NCBI RefSeq assembly: GCF_041381155.1
Contig: NC_091134.1
Coordinates: 55,005,944 to 55,069,943, forward strand
DNA length: 64,000 nt
Direction of reading: 5' to 3'
Origin: Argopecten irradians
Lineage: Eukaryota > Mollusca > Bivalvia > Pectinida > Pectinidae
Of the stretch, positions 37,365-50,700 are shown piece by piece (the stretch's first letter is position 1; each line of letters opens with the position of its first letter). Both the position numbers and the translations under genes were made by a program. A model generated the notes under the pieces. It saw nothing but the letters and a program-made list of their open reading frames with translations. It searched no databases and was not told the origin of the DNA.

Positions 37365-38622
37365 TATACAGATGTTCAAGTACAAAAGGGGGAGTGGCGG
37401 TTTTCGAATAGGTGGTTGGCTATTGATTGATTGGTGGAACTTATTATGTCCTTGTTCCGGTTAAACCGAGCCCAGATGTGGTGTGGTAAACCCTTTCTTT
37501 TCTCCAGTGAAGACCTGGGTTGTCCTTAGCGCCAGAACATTTTTAAAATTCTGTGTGTTTTTAGTTGGCATATGGGGAATTTTTACTGTTGAAATCATGT
37601 ATTTCTTAGCTGAAAAATTAGGATGATTAGTCTCCCAAAATATGAATAATTCGTCTCATCCACCAATTAATGGTCTAAATTCAATATTATGTAAAGCTTG
37701 AAATTGTAACAAAATCATTTGACAGCTTCATAAACATCCATATACTCTGGATATCAGCAGGGCTCCGACGTATTTTTCGATCACTGTTTGGACTGAGGGG
37801 TATAAGAGGGTAATTATTTAAGGATTTCTGATGGAATTACATCAATTTCTATGCTTCTAGGTGGCATTTGAAAATTTGTCATAGACGAAATCTACAATGA
37901 CTTGGGTAGACAAGACAAACGGTATATTATTGTGTGTGAACGCAACTACTTCTGTCTGTGACCACTTTAAATACTTTTGCGTACGAACGCTGAATATTTT
38001 TGTGTGTTATTGCCATAGTTATTGCGTGTGAACACAATAATACATTATTGTTCTCGAGCGAAATACTACGTTTTGCGAATGTAATACATTAAAGTGTGAA
38101 CGCAATAGCATTTTCTTGACAATAATGTAACAGTTGTGTGACATAAATGCGTAACTGTTTTTATTCAATTGTTTTTGCTATATTTGTAAATATGACAATT
38201 TTATCAAAACTTTACATACTGAAAAGTAATGCTGTTAATTTACCACTCAAAATATGCTATTATACATGTAACAAAATTTTGGGCGATACAATTTTTGGTA
38301 ACCGTTTGATCATTGCTTATATTATGTGGTAATATAATGCTTTTATAAAACTTTGATATATCCACAAGTGAAGATATGATAATTCATAAAAAAAGAGTTG
38401 AAAATTTAGTATTGAGAAATCAATTATTATTCCCATACAAATGTACTCGCCAAGAAAATTATAAATCGCCATTTAAAATATGACAATTTTTATTTGTTCT
38501 GTCCTTTCTTGCAAGTTAAAAAAAAATCCGGAATGCCGTTTCCTGTTTGGGTTTACGGTACGCCATTACTGTCTCCAATGCAAGCGTCTCGGTGACGTAG
38601 TTTGTGTGCGATCGGCGAAAAG
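37365..38622 (+). promoter_or_regulatory. Upstream region of the MTCH2-like gene
   Basis: The 1.26 kb between the LTR and the start codon. Close to the ATG are CCGGAA (38,528-38,533) and a reversed TTCC core (38,540-38,543), ETS/GABP-like sites common in promoters of nuclear genes for mitochondrial proteins, and a CRE-like TGACGTAG (38,593-38,600). Further up, the motif GTGTGAACGCAA or close variants occur four times (37,932-38,110). No TATA box is evident. Regulatory roles are inferred from motifs. Confidence 0.45.
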
Positions 38623-38700
38623 ATGATGGCCGAGTACGCTATTGGTGCAACATTGACTGCTGTTTTTCATCCTATTGGGTATTCAAGATTCCTCATACAG
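38623..38700 (+). CDS. MTCH2: MTCH2-like exon 1 (residues 1-26)
   Basis: Reads MMAEYAIGATLTAVFHPIGY then SRFLIQ and ends CAG|GTAAAT, phase 0. It is the first transmembrane helix with the remnant of the first carrier repeat motif. Confidence 0.9.
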
Positions 38701-41700
38701 GTAAATTCATGTACCACGAAGAATTTTGTACCAGGTCAGGCTTAAATAGTACTCCATTTCGTCGTAATGTCCCTTAATGAATCGGGGGCCGAAACCGTCT
38801 ATTTTCTCTGGAGAACTTGTCCTTGGATCATATCCGTAGGAAGTTTTGTCACTTGTTAGTCTTTATCTGTATCTCACTCGGTAGATCGATAGTATTTTGA
38901 TGACAAGTGATGCTTTTGGTTAATTTAAAGAGGTCGGCCATATTTTGTAGCAGACACTTTTCAAATTGTTCATGTCTAAACTTCGAAACCCGGGTTCGTG
39001 ATCTTTAATAGGCCAAAATCTGTCGGATTATTTTTAGGCCGTAGCCATATCATCGAAATCGAAAGTACGAAATTAATTAAGGACATAATCCTGGTAATGG
39101 AGCGTAATAAGGTATATTTTCATCCATATACCAGATGCCTACAGCATTTTTTTATGATTAATTATGTCGATATTTTGCGTTATTCAAGTTCATTATTAGT
39201 GTTCTCCCTTAAAGATGCTCCACCGCTGACAGAGCATAAATGATGTTCATCACTTTAACAATAATTGGTGTTTAATCATGTATATATGTGTCTAATTAAC
39301 ACAAAAAATAATACAAAATAATTTATTTTGCATTTGGTGCATGCGCAATCCGTACTTCATTCCATATAGAATATAGTGCCACGGAATTTTTTCGGGATGC
39401 AATTAATTATTTTTTTTAATTTTAACTTATAGTAAAATTCGAAGCTCAAACTTTCCAGAGGTGGTAATGGTGTAAAGTAAGTAACTAGTGTAGCTGAAGA
39501 AAAATATTAAATCGTCTGCTGCTGTTTTTTATAGTGAAAAAATACCATTTGTCAGCGGTGGAGCATCTTTAAGGATTTTTTCCTGCTGGTCCTAAGGGTC
39601 CTGACCGAAAGTTATTGGTCCTCACAAAATTATAATTATTCCTTGTTAATTTAGGTTATATAATAACTAGCAAATAAAAGTTTTACTGACAAACAAATTA
39701 ACAATTTGAAAGCAATACACATTAAAGCACTTTCAGCCCTAGGTCAAGGACTCCATATCAAAATACATAGGTCACAGCACCGGTACACAATACACCTACG
39801 GACAAAACAGCTTGACTGGTTAGCTTGCCTAGACAGTAAACATATAAATTAATGTCCCTCGCTACATATATATATCAGAACTCACAATGCTACTGCAGCT
39901 TTTTTGTTTACAGTAAAAACTTGTAGGCCTATAAAGACGGCATCAATGCAATTTTCCCAGGCCCTTTTTTAGACTGAAAATGCTAAAAAAAAAATGCTAC
40001 CAGTGTAATTTTTGAATAAAAAGCTACGATGTCAAGGAAGTCTCTAAAGTGAAAATTTATTTGGCAATCATGAAGAAACAACCATTTTTCTTTTTAGGTG
40101 CGCATGTTTGTTTACACTTATGTGTCAGAAGTGCGGTACGTGTTATGGCCTATGAAAGCCGTATGCACAGTATGTCTGTTTTCTGATGAAAAGTACCGGG
40201 TATTCATGGGGCTTACTACAATTCTTTTAGCTTTCAGAAGTAACAGTACAGTAAGTGGGTACTGCAGTAGATCACTTTCAAGTATAGATATATTTGTAAT
40301 ATGCATCCTAAATTAGACAAAAACTAAAAATAATCGCTTGGATAACGCATATGAACATATTCAGTGTCATCATTTAAATGGCAGTGAAAACATCGAGAGT
40401 GTTAGATAATGACAGAATTAGGTTTAGAGAGTAATCAACAGCAGAATATACATTATACATGTATGATATTATAAGACTCTTTCATATGTGGATATGAAGG
40501 ATAGATATATTCTACCCTTGGGATTACAAAATGTTGCAAACCTCTCCACTTATGAAAGAATATTTTTCTTTCATACATTGACTTTTTATCGCAATTTTAC
40601 AAGTATAATATCCCTTCATTTTGAAATAAATTCGAAGAAATCCACGACTGAAAGTCAATTGTTCATACATGAAAAATTATGTGATACTTTCAACAAAACT
40701 TCCGTTGTTTACATCCTTTATAGTAAAAACAGTCAAGTTTGTGAAAAAAATGTTAAATTTTACAGAGGAAATAGTAATTTTGTTGACGCCGTGACGTCAC
40801 GAGACTTTATTGCATGGGTAGCCATGCAAAACAGCCTCATGTGGCATGATGAGTGTATTGCCCTAGACCAGCCAGTATTACACCCGTAGGTATGAAAGAA
40901 ATACATGTATATCTTCTAACTGGACCAAAAAGTTGCCGGTCAAAGGACCGCGACATAATAAAAATAGTCTGCCCGTCTATAAAGTTGCCGGTCATGGGCA
41001 GCCGAACAGGTGTTAATTTCGAACGCTGTTCATTTGCTTCTTATTTGTTACTAATGTATTTAAGGAACTTCATAATTAGTGTTGATATACGTTTTAAAAC
41101 GACACATTTTAAATATTCTCTTATGATGGAATATTATTTTTGTAGCTTGGCCATGAACCCCTACATGCAGAACCAGGAAGGTCTTTCATGGGCTTTGGAA
41201 AAGAAAACATGTACTATCCAAATATTCTACGATACAGTAAGTGTCAGTCAATACCCGGTAACAAAAAATAATGTTTACTGGAGTCAGTCTATACAAAAGA
41301 CAGTTGTTCCTTATTGGCATAATGGTTGTATAGATTGATTTGATTTTGATTTAGACTCAAAAATAATTTTGTATTTCAATTATTGCCCAAAAGAGAATTT
41401 GAATACGGTAAAGAAAAATCTAGAAAAGTGAAACACAAAAAAATATGTAGAAATTAATTTCTGAAAAGCAGATTTATAACTTTGTTTATTCATCATTTAA
41501 TTTGTATGCTTTAGTTAGACTATTTTGGGAAAAAATATTCAGAATTCTGAGTTTACAAACAGAATATAAAGGCCATACAAAATACATTTGTGTTTCCAGT
41601 AACATGACCTATGAAATTAGTGCCTACTCAAAACATTTTTTATTAGTTTTATCATCAAGTAATCAAGTAAACAAAAATAAAATATTTTTGTTTGCGGAAA

Positions 41701-44700
41701 ATCAGTGTACCAATAGCTAATTGGCTTAAAAAAATATTGTTTATTTCCCCATTCTGATGTGACCTATAGCTGCTACCAACCCAAAAGACACCCTACCCCA
41801 AATATTTCATTGCCATTTTCCATGCCAAAAACATTTTATCATATCTGATATTAAGATATTTTTGTTTACATTCAAAATAATATTGTCTTACTCTATTATG
41901 TTATATCTATATTAGTATTCTCTGTTTTGTTTCTGTTCTTAATATATATTTGATACTTTTTTAACTTCAGTTGGAAAGAAAACTAATAATTTTAAAATTT
42001 ACCTTCCACCTACCTAACCCATCTGGTTTGGGCCGGCAAAGGGGAAACAAACAATTTATTAGGGCTGGCCTAATTGCTACAGATTTTGCATATAAAATAC
42101 CAAGAATGCTTTGAGAATCAAATCAATGGTCTACATATATATACATGTATATAAGAATTCAGTGATTTTCTTACTCAATAATTTTAGGGGCCTGTACCTT
42201 ACAATTGGGAAAACACTACATTATAGCTTTCTTAAAACATGTATATTTTAGAGAGTTTTTCGTTATTTGGGAAAATATTTACATAAAATTGGGAAAATAC
42301 AGCAAAATTTCTCTAGGGGAATCGAAGGGGCATTTATTTTGCCCCAAATGTACCTAGAACAAAATCACTGAAGATTGTATTATTAAATTTTCTTCTGTTT
42401 TTCAATTTAAAAAAAAAACTATGATGAAGAGTAAAAAAAATAAACAAAAACAAAACAAAACTAGAAATTGACGGTTGATTGATTTTTTATGATCTTGATC
42501 AGAAGACTATCATTTATGAAAGTCATGTAATCAATTATAAAATTGGAGATTCTATACTTTTCTGAACCTTAATTATGTAATATATATTTGCAAAACCACA
42601 TTTTAAAATACCTTAGACATGTTAGATGTACACTTTATTTAAAATTGAATTAAAGAAAAAAAACTAACTTCAAATTAAATTTGAATTGCCATATTTCACT
42701 GCAAAATAAGACCCCCACACACACCCAGAGAAGAAATAAGGTGAAAAGTGGTGGTGGTGGTAGTAGGGGGTCTTATAACTTTATTTGCAGACAACCTCCA
42801 TATGTTAACATTGATCTAGTAGGTCGCCATCTTGAATTTTTGAACTTCTGTCATAATTTATAACAGTTATAAGTCAGATGGGTAAAAGCAAGATTTTCTG
42901 GAATTTATACCTAATAAAAATAAAGATGCATGAATAAAATTCATTCAAATGTTATGAAAAATTAAATATGTTTTGTCTGTATTTTTCAGTGAGTCATATC
43001 AAGCAAAAAGATGGATTCCTAGGGTTGTACAAAGGTCTTTTACCAAGGATATTGGGAGGCTTTGTTGGCAACTTTACCACTACAGCAACAAACAATGTAC
43101 AGTTGTACTTATAGACAAATCGTATTTAGAGTTATATCAATATGTAATAAATATGTAAAAACTAAATGTAATTATAAAGAATAATCCAATTTGCTTCATG
43201 ACAGAAAGTGGAGGAGCAAGTTGTTGTTATAAAATACAGAATATACCGTAGTTAATACAACAAGCATGTACATGTATTACTTAAAGATGCTCCACCGCCG
43301 ACAGAGCATAAATGATATTCATCATTTGAATAATAATTGGTGTTTAATTGTGTATATATATGCCTAATTAACACAAAAATAATATAAAATAATTTATTTC
43401 GCCTTTGGTGCATGTTCAATCAGTACTTCATTCCATATAGGATATAGTGCCACAGATTTTTTTCGGGATGCAATTTATTATTTTTCATATTTTTAATTTA
43501 GAGTAAAATTAGAAGCTCAAACTTTTCAATGGTGGTAATGATGTAAAGTAAGTAACTTTTGTAACGGAAAAAAAATACTAAATCGTTTGCTGCTGTTTTT
43601 TATAATGAAAAAATACTATTTGTCAGTGGTGGAGCTTCTTTAAACTTGAAAGCTATGGTAACCGTATTTAAATTTAAAAAAAAAAGATCTGGAATATCAA
43701 CACTTTCTGATATATTTAATTATTTTGAAATGTAATTATAATGCTTACTTAATATGTTTTAGTATCTCAAAGGTGTTGGTGCCTCTGCTGAGGAGTCAGC
43801 ACCTGCTGTTGGACATAATTCAGATGAATTGGTTGGATGGCTGAAGACATTCTTTTTAAATGTAAGTCAAAATAAACATTCATTTTTAGATCACCTGACC
43901 ATAGGTCACGGTGACCTATTGCGATAGCCTTTTGTCCCTCGTCGTCCGTTGTGCGTTAACTTTTTGTTGTGAACACGATAACTTGAGTAAATGTGAACCG
44001 AGATTGATGAAACTTTGTATGTAGCTTAATATTAACAAGATCTCGAACGAGTTCGAGTTTCAGGGTTGCTGGGTCAAGTTCAAGGTCACTGCTACTATTT
44101 TTAGAAAATCCCTATCAGCACTCTAGCGGCTTTATTCCTTGAGTGATTATGATCACACTTCACACATAGACAAAGGATCATAATATCTATATTTATCAAT
44201 AGAAAGTGCCCTAGATGGAAAGTAAATAGAAAGTAGATATTTGGTGTGTGTGTGTATATATATATATCTAAGTAACCATAATGTGACAGACACCGACAGA
44301 TAAGCCACACAAATGCTCTAAAGTGCTTTCCGTGGACTCGCTGAATGTCCAAAATTTCCCAAACACATTTATTCTGGACTTTCTCCTCTCCTTGGGTCCA
44401 TTGACCCCTGGCTGCATTGGAGTGCTTATTGATAAATATAAAACCTCTAAATGTTTCCCTCAGCGTACCAACTTTCCATGGGCTTCTGTCGATATACGTC
44501 ATACATAGTATTAATGTTATAAAGCATCTGCCGTGCTATAACAAATACGTATATACTGTCCAGTTGTTGGGTTTCTTATCAATTGTTTAAATGCGAGACG
44601 TAACCCATCGAGGAAATATATACTTAAACTTTAAAGGTACTATCTTAAGTTCATTACTTCATAATAAATGTATTTGTTTGTCATGGTAAGTTTGAGTGTG

Positions 44701-47700
44701 AAGATTGCCAGACTAAGGTCAAGGTAACTTACTATTTTTAGATAATTTCTTTGTCAGCACTCTAGCGGCTTCATTCCTTGAGTGATTTTGATCAAACTGC
44801 ACACAAATACAAAGGACTGAAAAAATTTGAGTTTCAAGGTTGCAGGGTCAAGGTCAAGGTCACCGTTACTATTTTTAGCTCACCTGGCCCGAAGGGCCGG
44901 TGAGCTTATGTCATGGCGCGGCGTCCGTCGTCCGTCCGTCTGTCCATCAACATTTCCTTTAAATCGCTACTAGTCATAGAGTTCTGCATGGATTGTAACC
45001 AAATTTGGCCACAAACATCCTTGGGGGAAGGGGAACAGAACTTGTATAAATTTTGGCTCTGACCCCCCGGGGGCAGGAGGGGCGGGGCCCAATAGGGGAA
45101 ATAGAGGTAAATCCTTTAAATCGCTACTTGTCATAGAGTTCTACATGGATTGTAACCAAATTTGGCCACAAACATCCTTGGGGGAAGGGGAACAGAACTT
45201 GTATAAATTTTGGCTCTGACCCCCCGGGGGCAGGAGGGGCGGGGCCCAATAGGGGAAATAGAGGTAAATCGTTTAAATCGCTACTAGTCATAGAGTTCTA
45301 CATGGATTGTAACCAAATTTGGCCACAAACATCCTTGGGGGAAGGGGAACAGAACTTGTATAAATTTTGGCTCTGACCCCCCGGGGGCAGGAGGGGCGGG
45401 GCCCAATAGGGGAAATAGAGGTAAATCCTTTAAATCGCGCTGCTTGTCATAGAGTTCTACATGGATTGTAACAAAATTTGGCCAGAAATATCCTTGGGGA
45501 GAATAAGAGCTGAGTTTGTATAAAATTTTGGCTCTGGTCCCCGGGGCAGGAGGGGCGGGGCCCAATAGGGGAATTATAGGTAAATTCTATAAATTGCTAC
45601 TTAATTGTCCTAGAGTTTTTGTATGGATTGTAACTAAATTTGGCCACAAACATCCTTGGGGTCTTGGGGGTAGGAGAACAGAACTTGTATAAATTTTGGC
45701 TCTGATCCCCCGGGGGCAGGAGGGGCGGGGCCCAATATGGGAAATAGAGGTAAATCCTTTAAATCGCTACTAGTCATAGAGTTCTACATGGATTGTAACC
45801 AAATTTTGCCACAAACATCCTTGGGGGAAGGGGAACAGAACTTGTATAAATTTTGGCTCTGACCCCCCGGGGGCAGGAGGGGCGGGGCCCAATAGGGGAA
45901 ATAGAGGTAAATCCTTTAAATCGCTACTTGTCATAGAGTTCTACATGGATTGTAACCAAATTTGGCCAGAAATATCCTTGGGAGAATAAGAACTGAGTTT
46001 GTATAAATTTTGGCTCTGGTCCCCGGGGGCAGGAGGGGCGGGGCCCAATAGGGGAATTATAGGTAAATTCTATAAATTGCTACTTAATTGTCCTAGAGTT
46101 TTGTATGGATTGTAACTAAATTTGGCCACAAACATCCTTGGGGTCTTGGGGGTAGGAGAACAGAACTTTTATAAATTTTGGCTCTGACCCTCAATGGGCA
46201 GGAGGGGCGGGGCCCAATAGGGGAAATAGAGGTAAATTCTATCAATCACTACTTGTCCTAGAGTTCTGCATGGATTGTAACCAAATTTGGCCACAAACAT
46301 CCTTGGGGGAAGAGGAACAGAACTTGTATAAATTTTGGCTCTGATCCCCTGGGGGTAGGAGAGGTGGGGCCCAATAGGGGAAATAGAGGTAAATCCTTTA
46401 AATCACTACTTCTCATAGAGTTCTGCATGGATTGTAACCAAATTTGGCCAGAAACATCCTTTGTGGAAGGGGAACAGAACTTGTATCAATTTTGGCTCTG
46501 ACCCCCAGGGGGCAGGAGGGGTGGGGCCCAATAGGGGATTTAGAGGTTAATATTAAAATTCTTTCAGAAAAGAAACAATGAACCTGTATTCAGAAAATTA
46601 TTTGGCATTACAAACCAGGTGAGCGATACAGGCCCTCTGGGCCTCTTGTTAGAAAATCTTTTTCAGTGCACTAGCGGCTTCATTCCTTGAGTGATTTTGA
46701 TCACACTTCACACATAGAGAAAGGATCTTAATATCTCGGACAAGTTTGAGTGTGAAGATTGCCAGACTAAGGTCAAGGTCACTGTTGCTATTTTTAGATA
46801 ATTTCTTTGTCAGCACTCTAGCGGCTTCATTCCTTGATTGATTTTGATCAAACTGCACACAAATACAAAGGACTGAAAAAGTTTGAGTTTCAAGGTTGCA
46901 GGGTCAAGGTCAAGGTCACCGTTACTATTTTTAGAAAATCTTTTTCAGTGCTCTAGCGGCTTCATTCCTTGAGTGATTTTGATCAAACTTCACACAAATT
47001 TAAAGGACCATAATATTTTCGACAAAATACAGTCTCAGGATTGCCAGGTCAAGGTCAAGGTCACTGTTACTATTTTTAGGTCACCTGACCATACGTCATA
47101 GTGACCTACTGCAATAGCCTATTGTCCATCGAGCATTAACTTTACTTTGTGAACATGATGACTTGAGTAAATGTTAACCGAGGTTGATGAAACTTTGTAT
47201 GTAGCCTTATATCAACAAGATTTCGAACGAGTTCAAAAATGGGAATTATTCGACAGTAACGTACAAGTTATTGCCCTTTGTTCTAATTTTATCATTGTGC
47301 TTGTGAACAAGATAACTTTGGTAAATGTGAACTGATTTTGATGAAACTCTGTATGTAGCCTTATATCAACAAGATCTAGGATGAGTTTGAAAAAGGGAAT
47401 TTTTCGACGGTAACTAGATTATAGAGTTCATATCCTTTGTAATAATGCTATTATTGGACCTTGTGTTCTAAAGATATTGTGGTGCTTTATCAGAATTGTG
47501 AATTTTATAACCCTTGGCCTCTTTGTTTGTGTTTGCCCCTGGGGAGGAGGCTAAGTTTGCTATGGTTTATATTGAACACTTCTTGGGTATATTTTGTTTA
47601 TTTTCTACTGGAAATTGTTCAAACTTTTGATTCACATTATAACCACAAGAGGACATTTTGCTATTATGTCATTTTGACCCTGTCTCATCCCCAAAGGCTG

Positions 47701-50700
47701 AGGGGTGGAGCCCAGTGGGGTCCAAATGGCTTAAATTTTCAGGTGACCGTTAAGGCCCATGGGCCTCTTGTTATTTCATTTCATTATTTCCTCTACTGGT
47801 AGGCGACCGATTCTAGCAAAGTACCAATTCTCGTCATTACATGTGTATTTGTATGGTTACATACAATTTTTAGCTCACCTGGCCCAAAAATTGTAAATTT
47901 TGGCTCTGACCCCCTGGGGGCAGAAGGGGCGGGGCCAAATAGGGGCAATAGAGGTAAAGCCTTTAAATCACTACTAGTCATAAAGTTCTGAATGGAATGT
48001 AACCAAATGTAGCCAGAAACATCCTTTAGGGAAGGGGAACAGATTTTGTATAAATTTTGGCTCTGACCCCCCCAGGGGCAGGAGGGGCAGGGTCCAATAG
48101 GGGAAATAGAGGTAAAGCCTTTAAATTGCTACTAGTCATAGAATTCTGAATGGAATGTAACCAAGTTTAGGCAGAAACATCCTTTAGGGAAGGGGAACAG
48201 AGTTTGTATAAATTTTGGCTCTGACCCCCTGGGGGCAGGAGCTCGAGGGGCGGGGCCCAATAGGGGAAATAGGGGTAAAGCCTTTAAATTGCTACTAGTT
48301 ATGGACTGTTACCTAATTTGGCCAGAAACATCCTTGGAAAACTAAATAGTTTGTATAAATTTTATAAAGAATGGGTCCCAATAGGGAAAAAAGAGGTAAA
48401 TCTTTAAATTCCTTCAGAAAAGAAACAATGATCCTGTATTCAGAACATTACTTGGCATTACAATTACCAGGAGAGCGATACAGGACCTCTGGGCCTCTTG
48501 TTCATAAATAAATCATAATCTGATAGAAGACACTGCCATTTAGGTTTCCACAAAATATTGTTTTAAAATTTGTGTGAAATCATACAAATCCACATGCGAT
48601 TGCAAGAATAAGTCACTCACCATTTGAGAAGCATTATTATATATATAATGACATTTTCTAGATTCTATTATATGTTACTTTCATAGTGTTTGGATGTGTA
48701 AAATACATACTTACAAATTTAAAGTTTACAATGTGATATATATGTCTTGCTCTATATTGCCAAATATTATATTGCAATGTTAGGTATTCTTATTAGACTC
48801 TGTTTCACAACGTACTAAGACGTACTAATTACTAAAATTAATCAACAGGTTTAATAAGGTCAGTTCTAGTTAAATAAGAATTTAGTTTGATGTTTTCAAA
48901 GCTTAATGTTAGATTGACTCTGTCATTGTAGACATCAAAGGAAACATTAGGGCGCTGTGCTGGTATCATTGTCAGCCAACCATTTCATGGTAAGTAATTA
49001 CAATACAAGTTTTTACAATATTTTGTTAGGACATTCTCTATTGGAATGATTAAGAATTTTCAACGACTTTAGGACATTTTGGAAAAGTGCTGGCAAAATA
49101 GCCTAAATTTAGACCCAATCTGAATCACTGAACCTTGTCATCAGTAAGATTTTATGATAAAGTGTAATTGTGCATATTGTAAAGGTGTGCACTTTGGAAA
49201 AAATAACCAGGATCTAACTTAAAGCGGTGTATTGACCATGCAAACATGTTCATTGTATTGATACATTTGCAGCTGTGGCTTATTGGTGAAATGTTGGTAA
49301 ATGGTATAGACCTTTGAAATATATAAATCATTGTCCCCCCCCCCCCCCCCGCCCACCGCAACAAAGCTAAGGAGGGGGGTACTAGAATCAGGTTGTCTGT
49401 CTGTCCGTCTTTCTGTCTGTAGACACAATTTTGTCCGGGCAACTCCTCCTAAACTACGTGACAGATTTTAATAAAATTTGGTACACAATACCTTGACATA
49501 AAGGGGAGTAAACTATATAGGGTTCTGCAATATCTCTTATTAATAGAGTTATTACTAAATTTGTGCAGTGGGGTATTGGTTGTCCACTCTGGCGACAGTT
49601 CTAATTGCTAATGTATTGCTTCCTCATTATTCTACTGGTTGTGTAACCTGCATACTATTAAAGGGACAATTCAGCAAGGTTAATTCTGTTATATAACCAA
49701 AATTCAGAATATGACATAAATGGAATCATAGACGTCACGGCACTTGGAGACCTCGGCGCTTGGTCACCTCGGCACTTTGATATTCGGCACTTGGTAATTT
49801 TGGCACTTTAATTTTCGGCATTTGGAATGTTCAGCACTTTTTGAAGAGAATTCGGCACTTAGTTTTTAGCTCACCTGGTCCGAAGGGCCGGTGAGCTTAT
49901 GCCATGGCGCTGCGTCCGTCGTCCGTCCGTCCGTCGTCCGTCCGTCCGTCCGTCGTCCGTCCGTCCGTCAACATTTCCTTTAAATCGCTACTAGTCATAG
50001 AGTTCTGCATGGATTGTAACCAAATTTGGCCACAAGCATCCTTGGGGGAGGGGGAACAGAACTTGTATAAATTTTGGCTCTAACCCCCCGAGGGCAGGAA
50101 GGGCGGGGCCCAATAGGGGAAATAGAGGTAAATTCTTTAAATCGCTACTTGTCCTAGAGTTCTGCATGGATTGTAACCAAAATTAGCCACAAACATCCTT
50201 GGGGGAAGGGGAACAGAACTTGTATAAATTTTGACTCTGATCTCCCCGGGGGCAGGAGGGGCGGGGCCCAATAGGGGAAATAGAGGTAAATCCTTTAAAT
50301 CGCTACTAGTCATAGAGTTCTACATGAATTGTAACCAAATTTGGCCACAAACATCCTTGGGGAAAGGGGAACAGAACTTGTATAAATTTTGGCTCTGACC
50401 CCCCGGGGGCAGGAGGGGTGGGGCCCAATAGGGGAAATAGAGGTAAATCCTTTAAATCGCTTCTAGTCATAGAGTTCTGCACATATTGTAACCAAATTTG
50501 GCCACAAACATCCTTGGGGGAAGGGAAACAGAACTTGTATAAATTTTGGCTCTGATCCCCCGGGGGCAGGAGGGGTGGGGCCCAATAGGGGAAATAGAGG
50601 TAAATCCTTTAAATCGCTACTAGTCATAGAGTTCTGCACGTATTGTAACCAAATTTGGCCACAAACACCCTGGGTGGAAGGGGAACAGAACTTGTATAAA

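Noticed and set aside
40488-41338. Frames of 133 and 161 codons around MTCH2-like exon 2
   Set aside because: They run through the intron and overlap the true exon in another frame; no family match.
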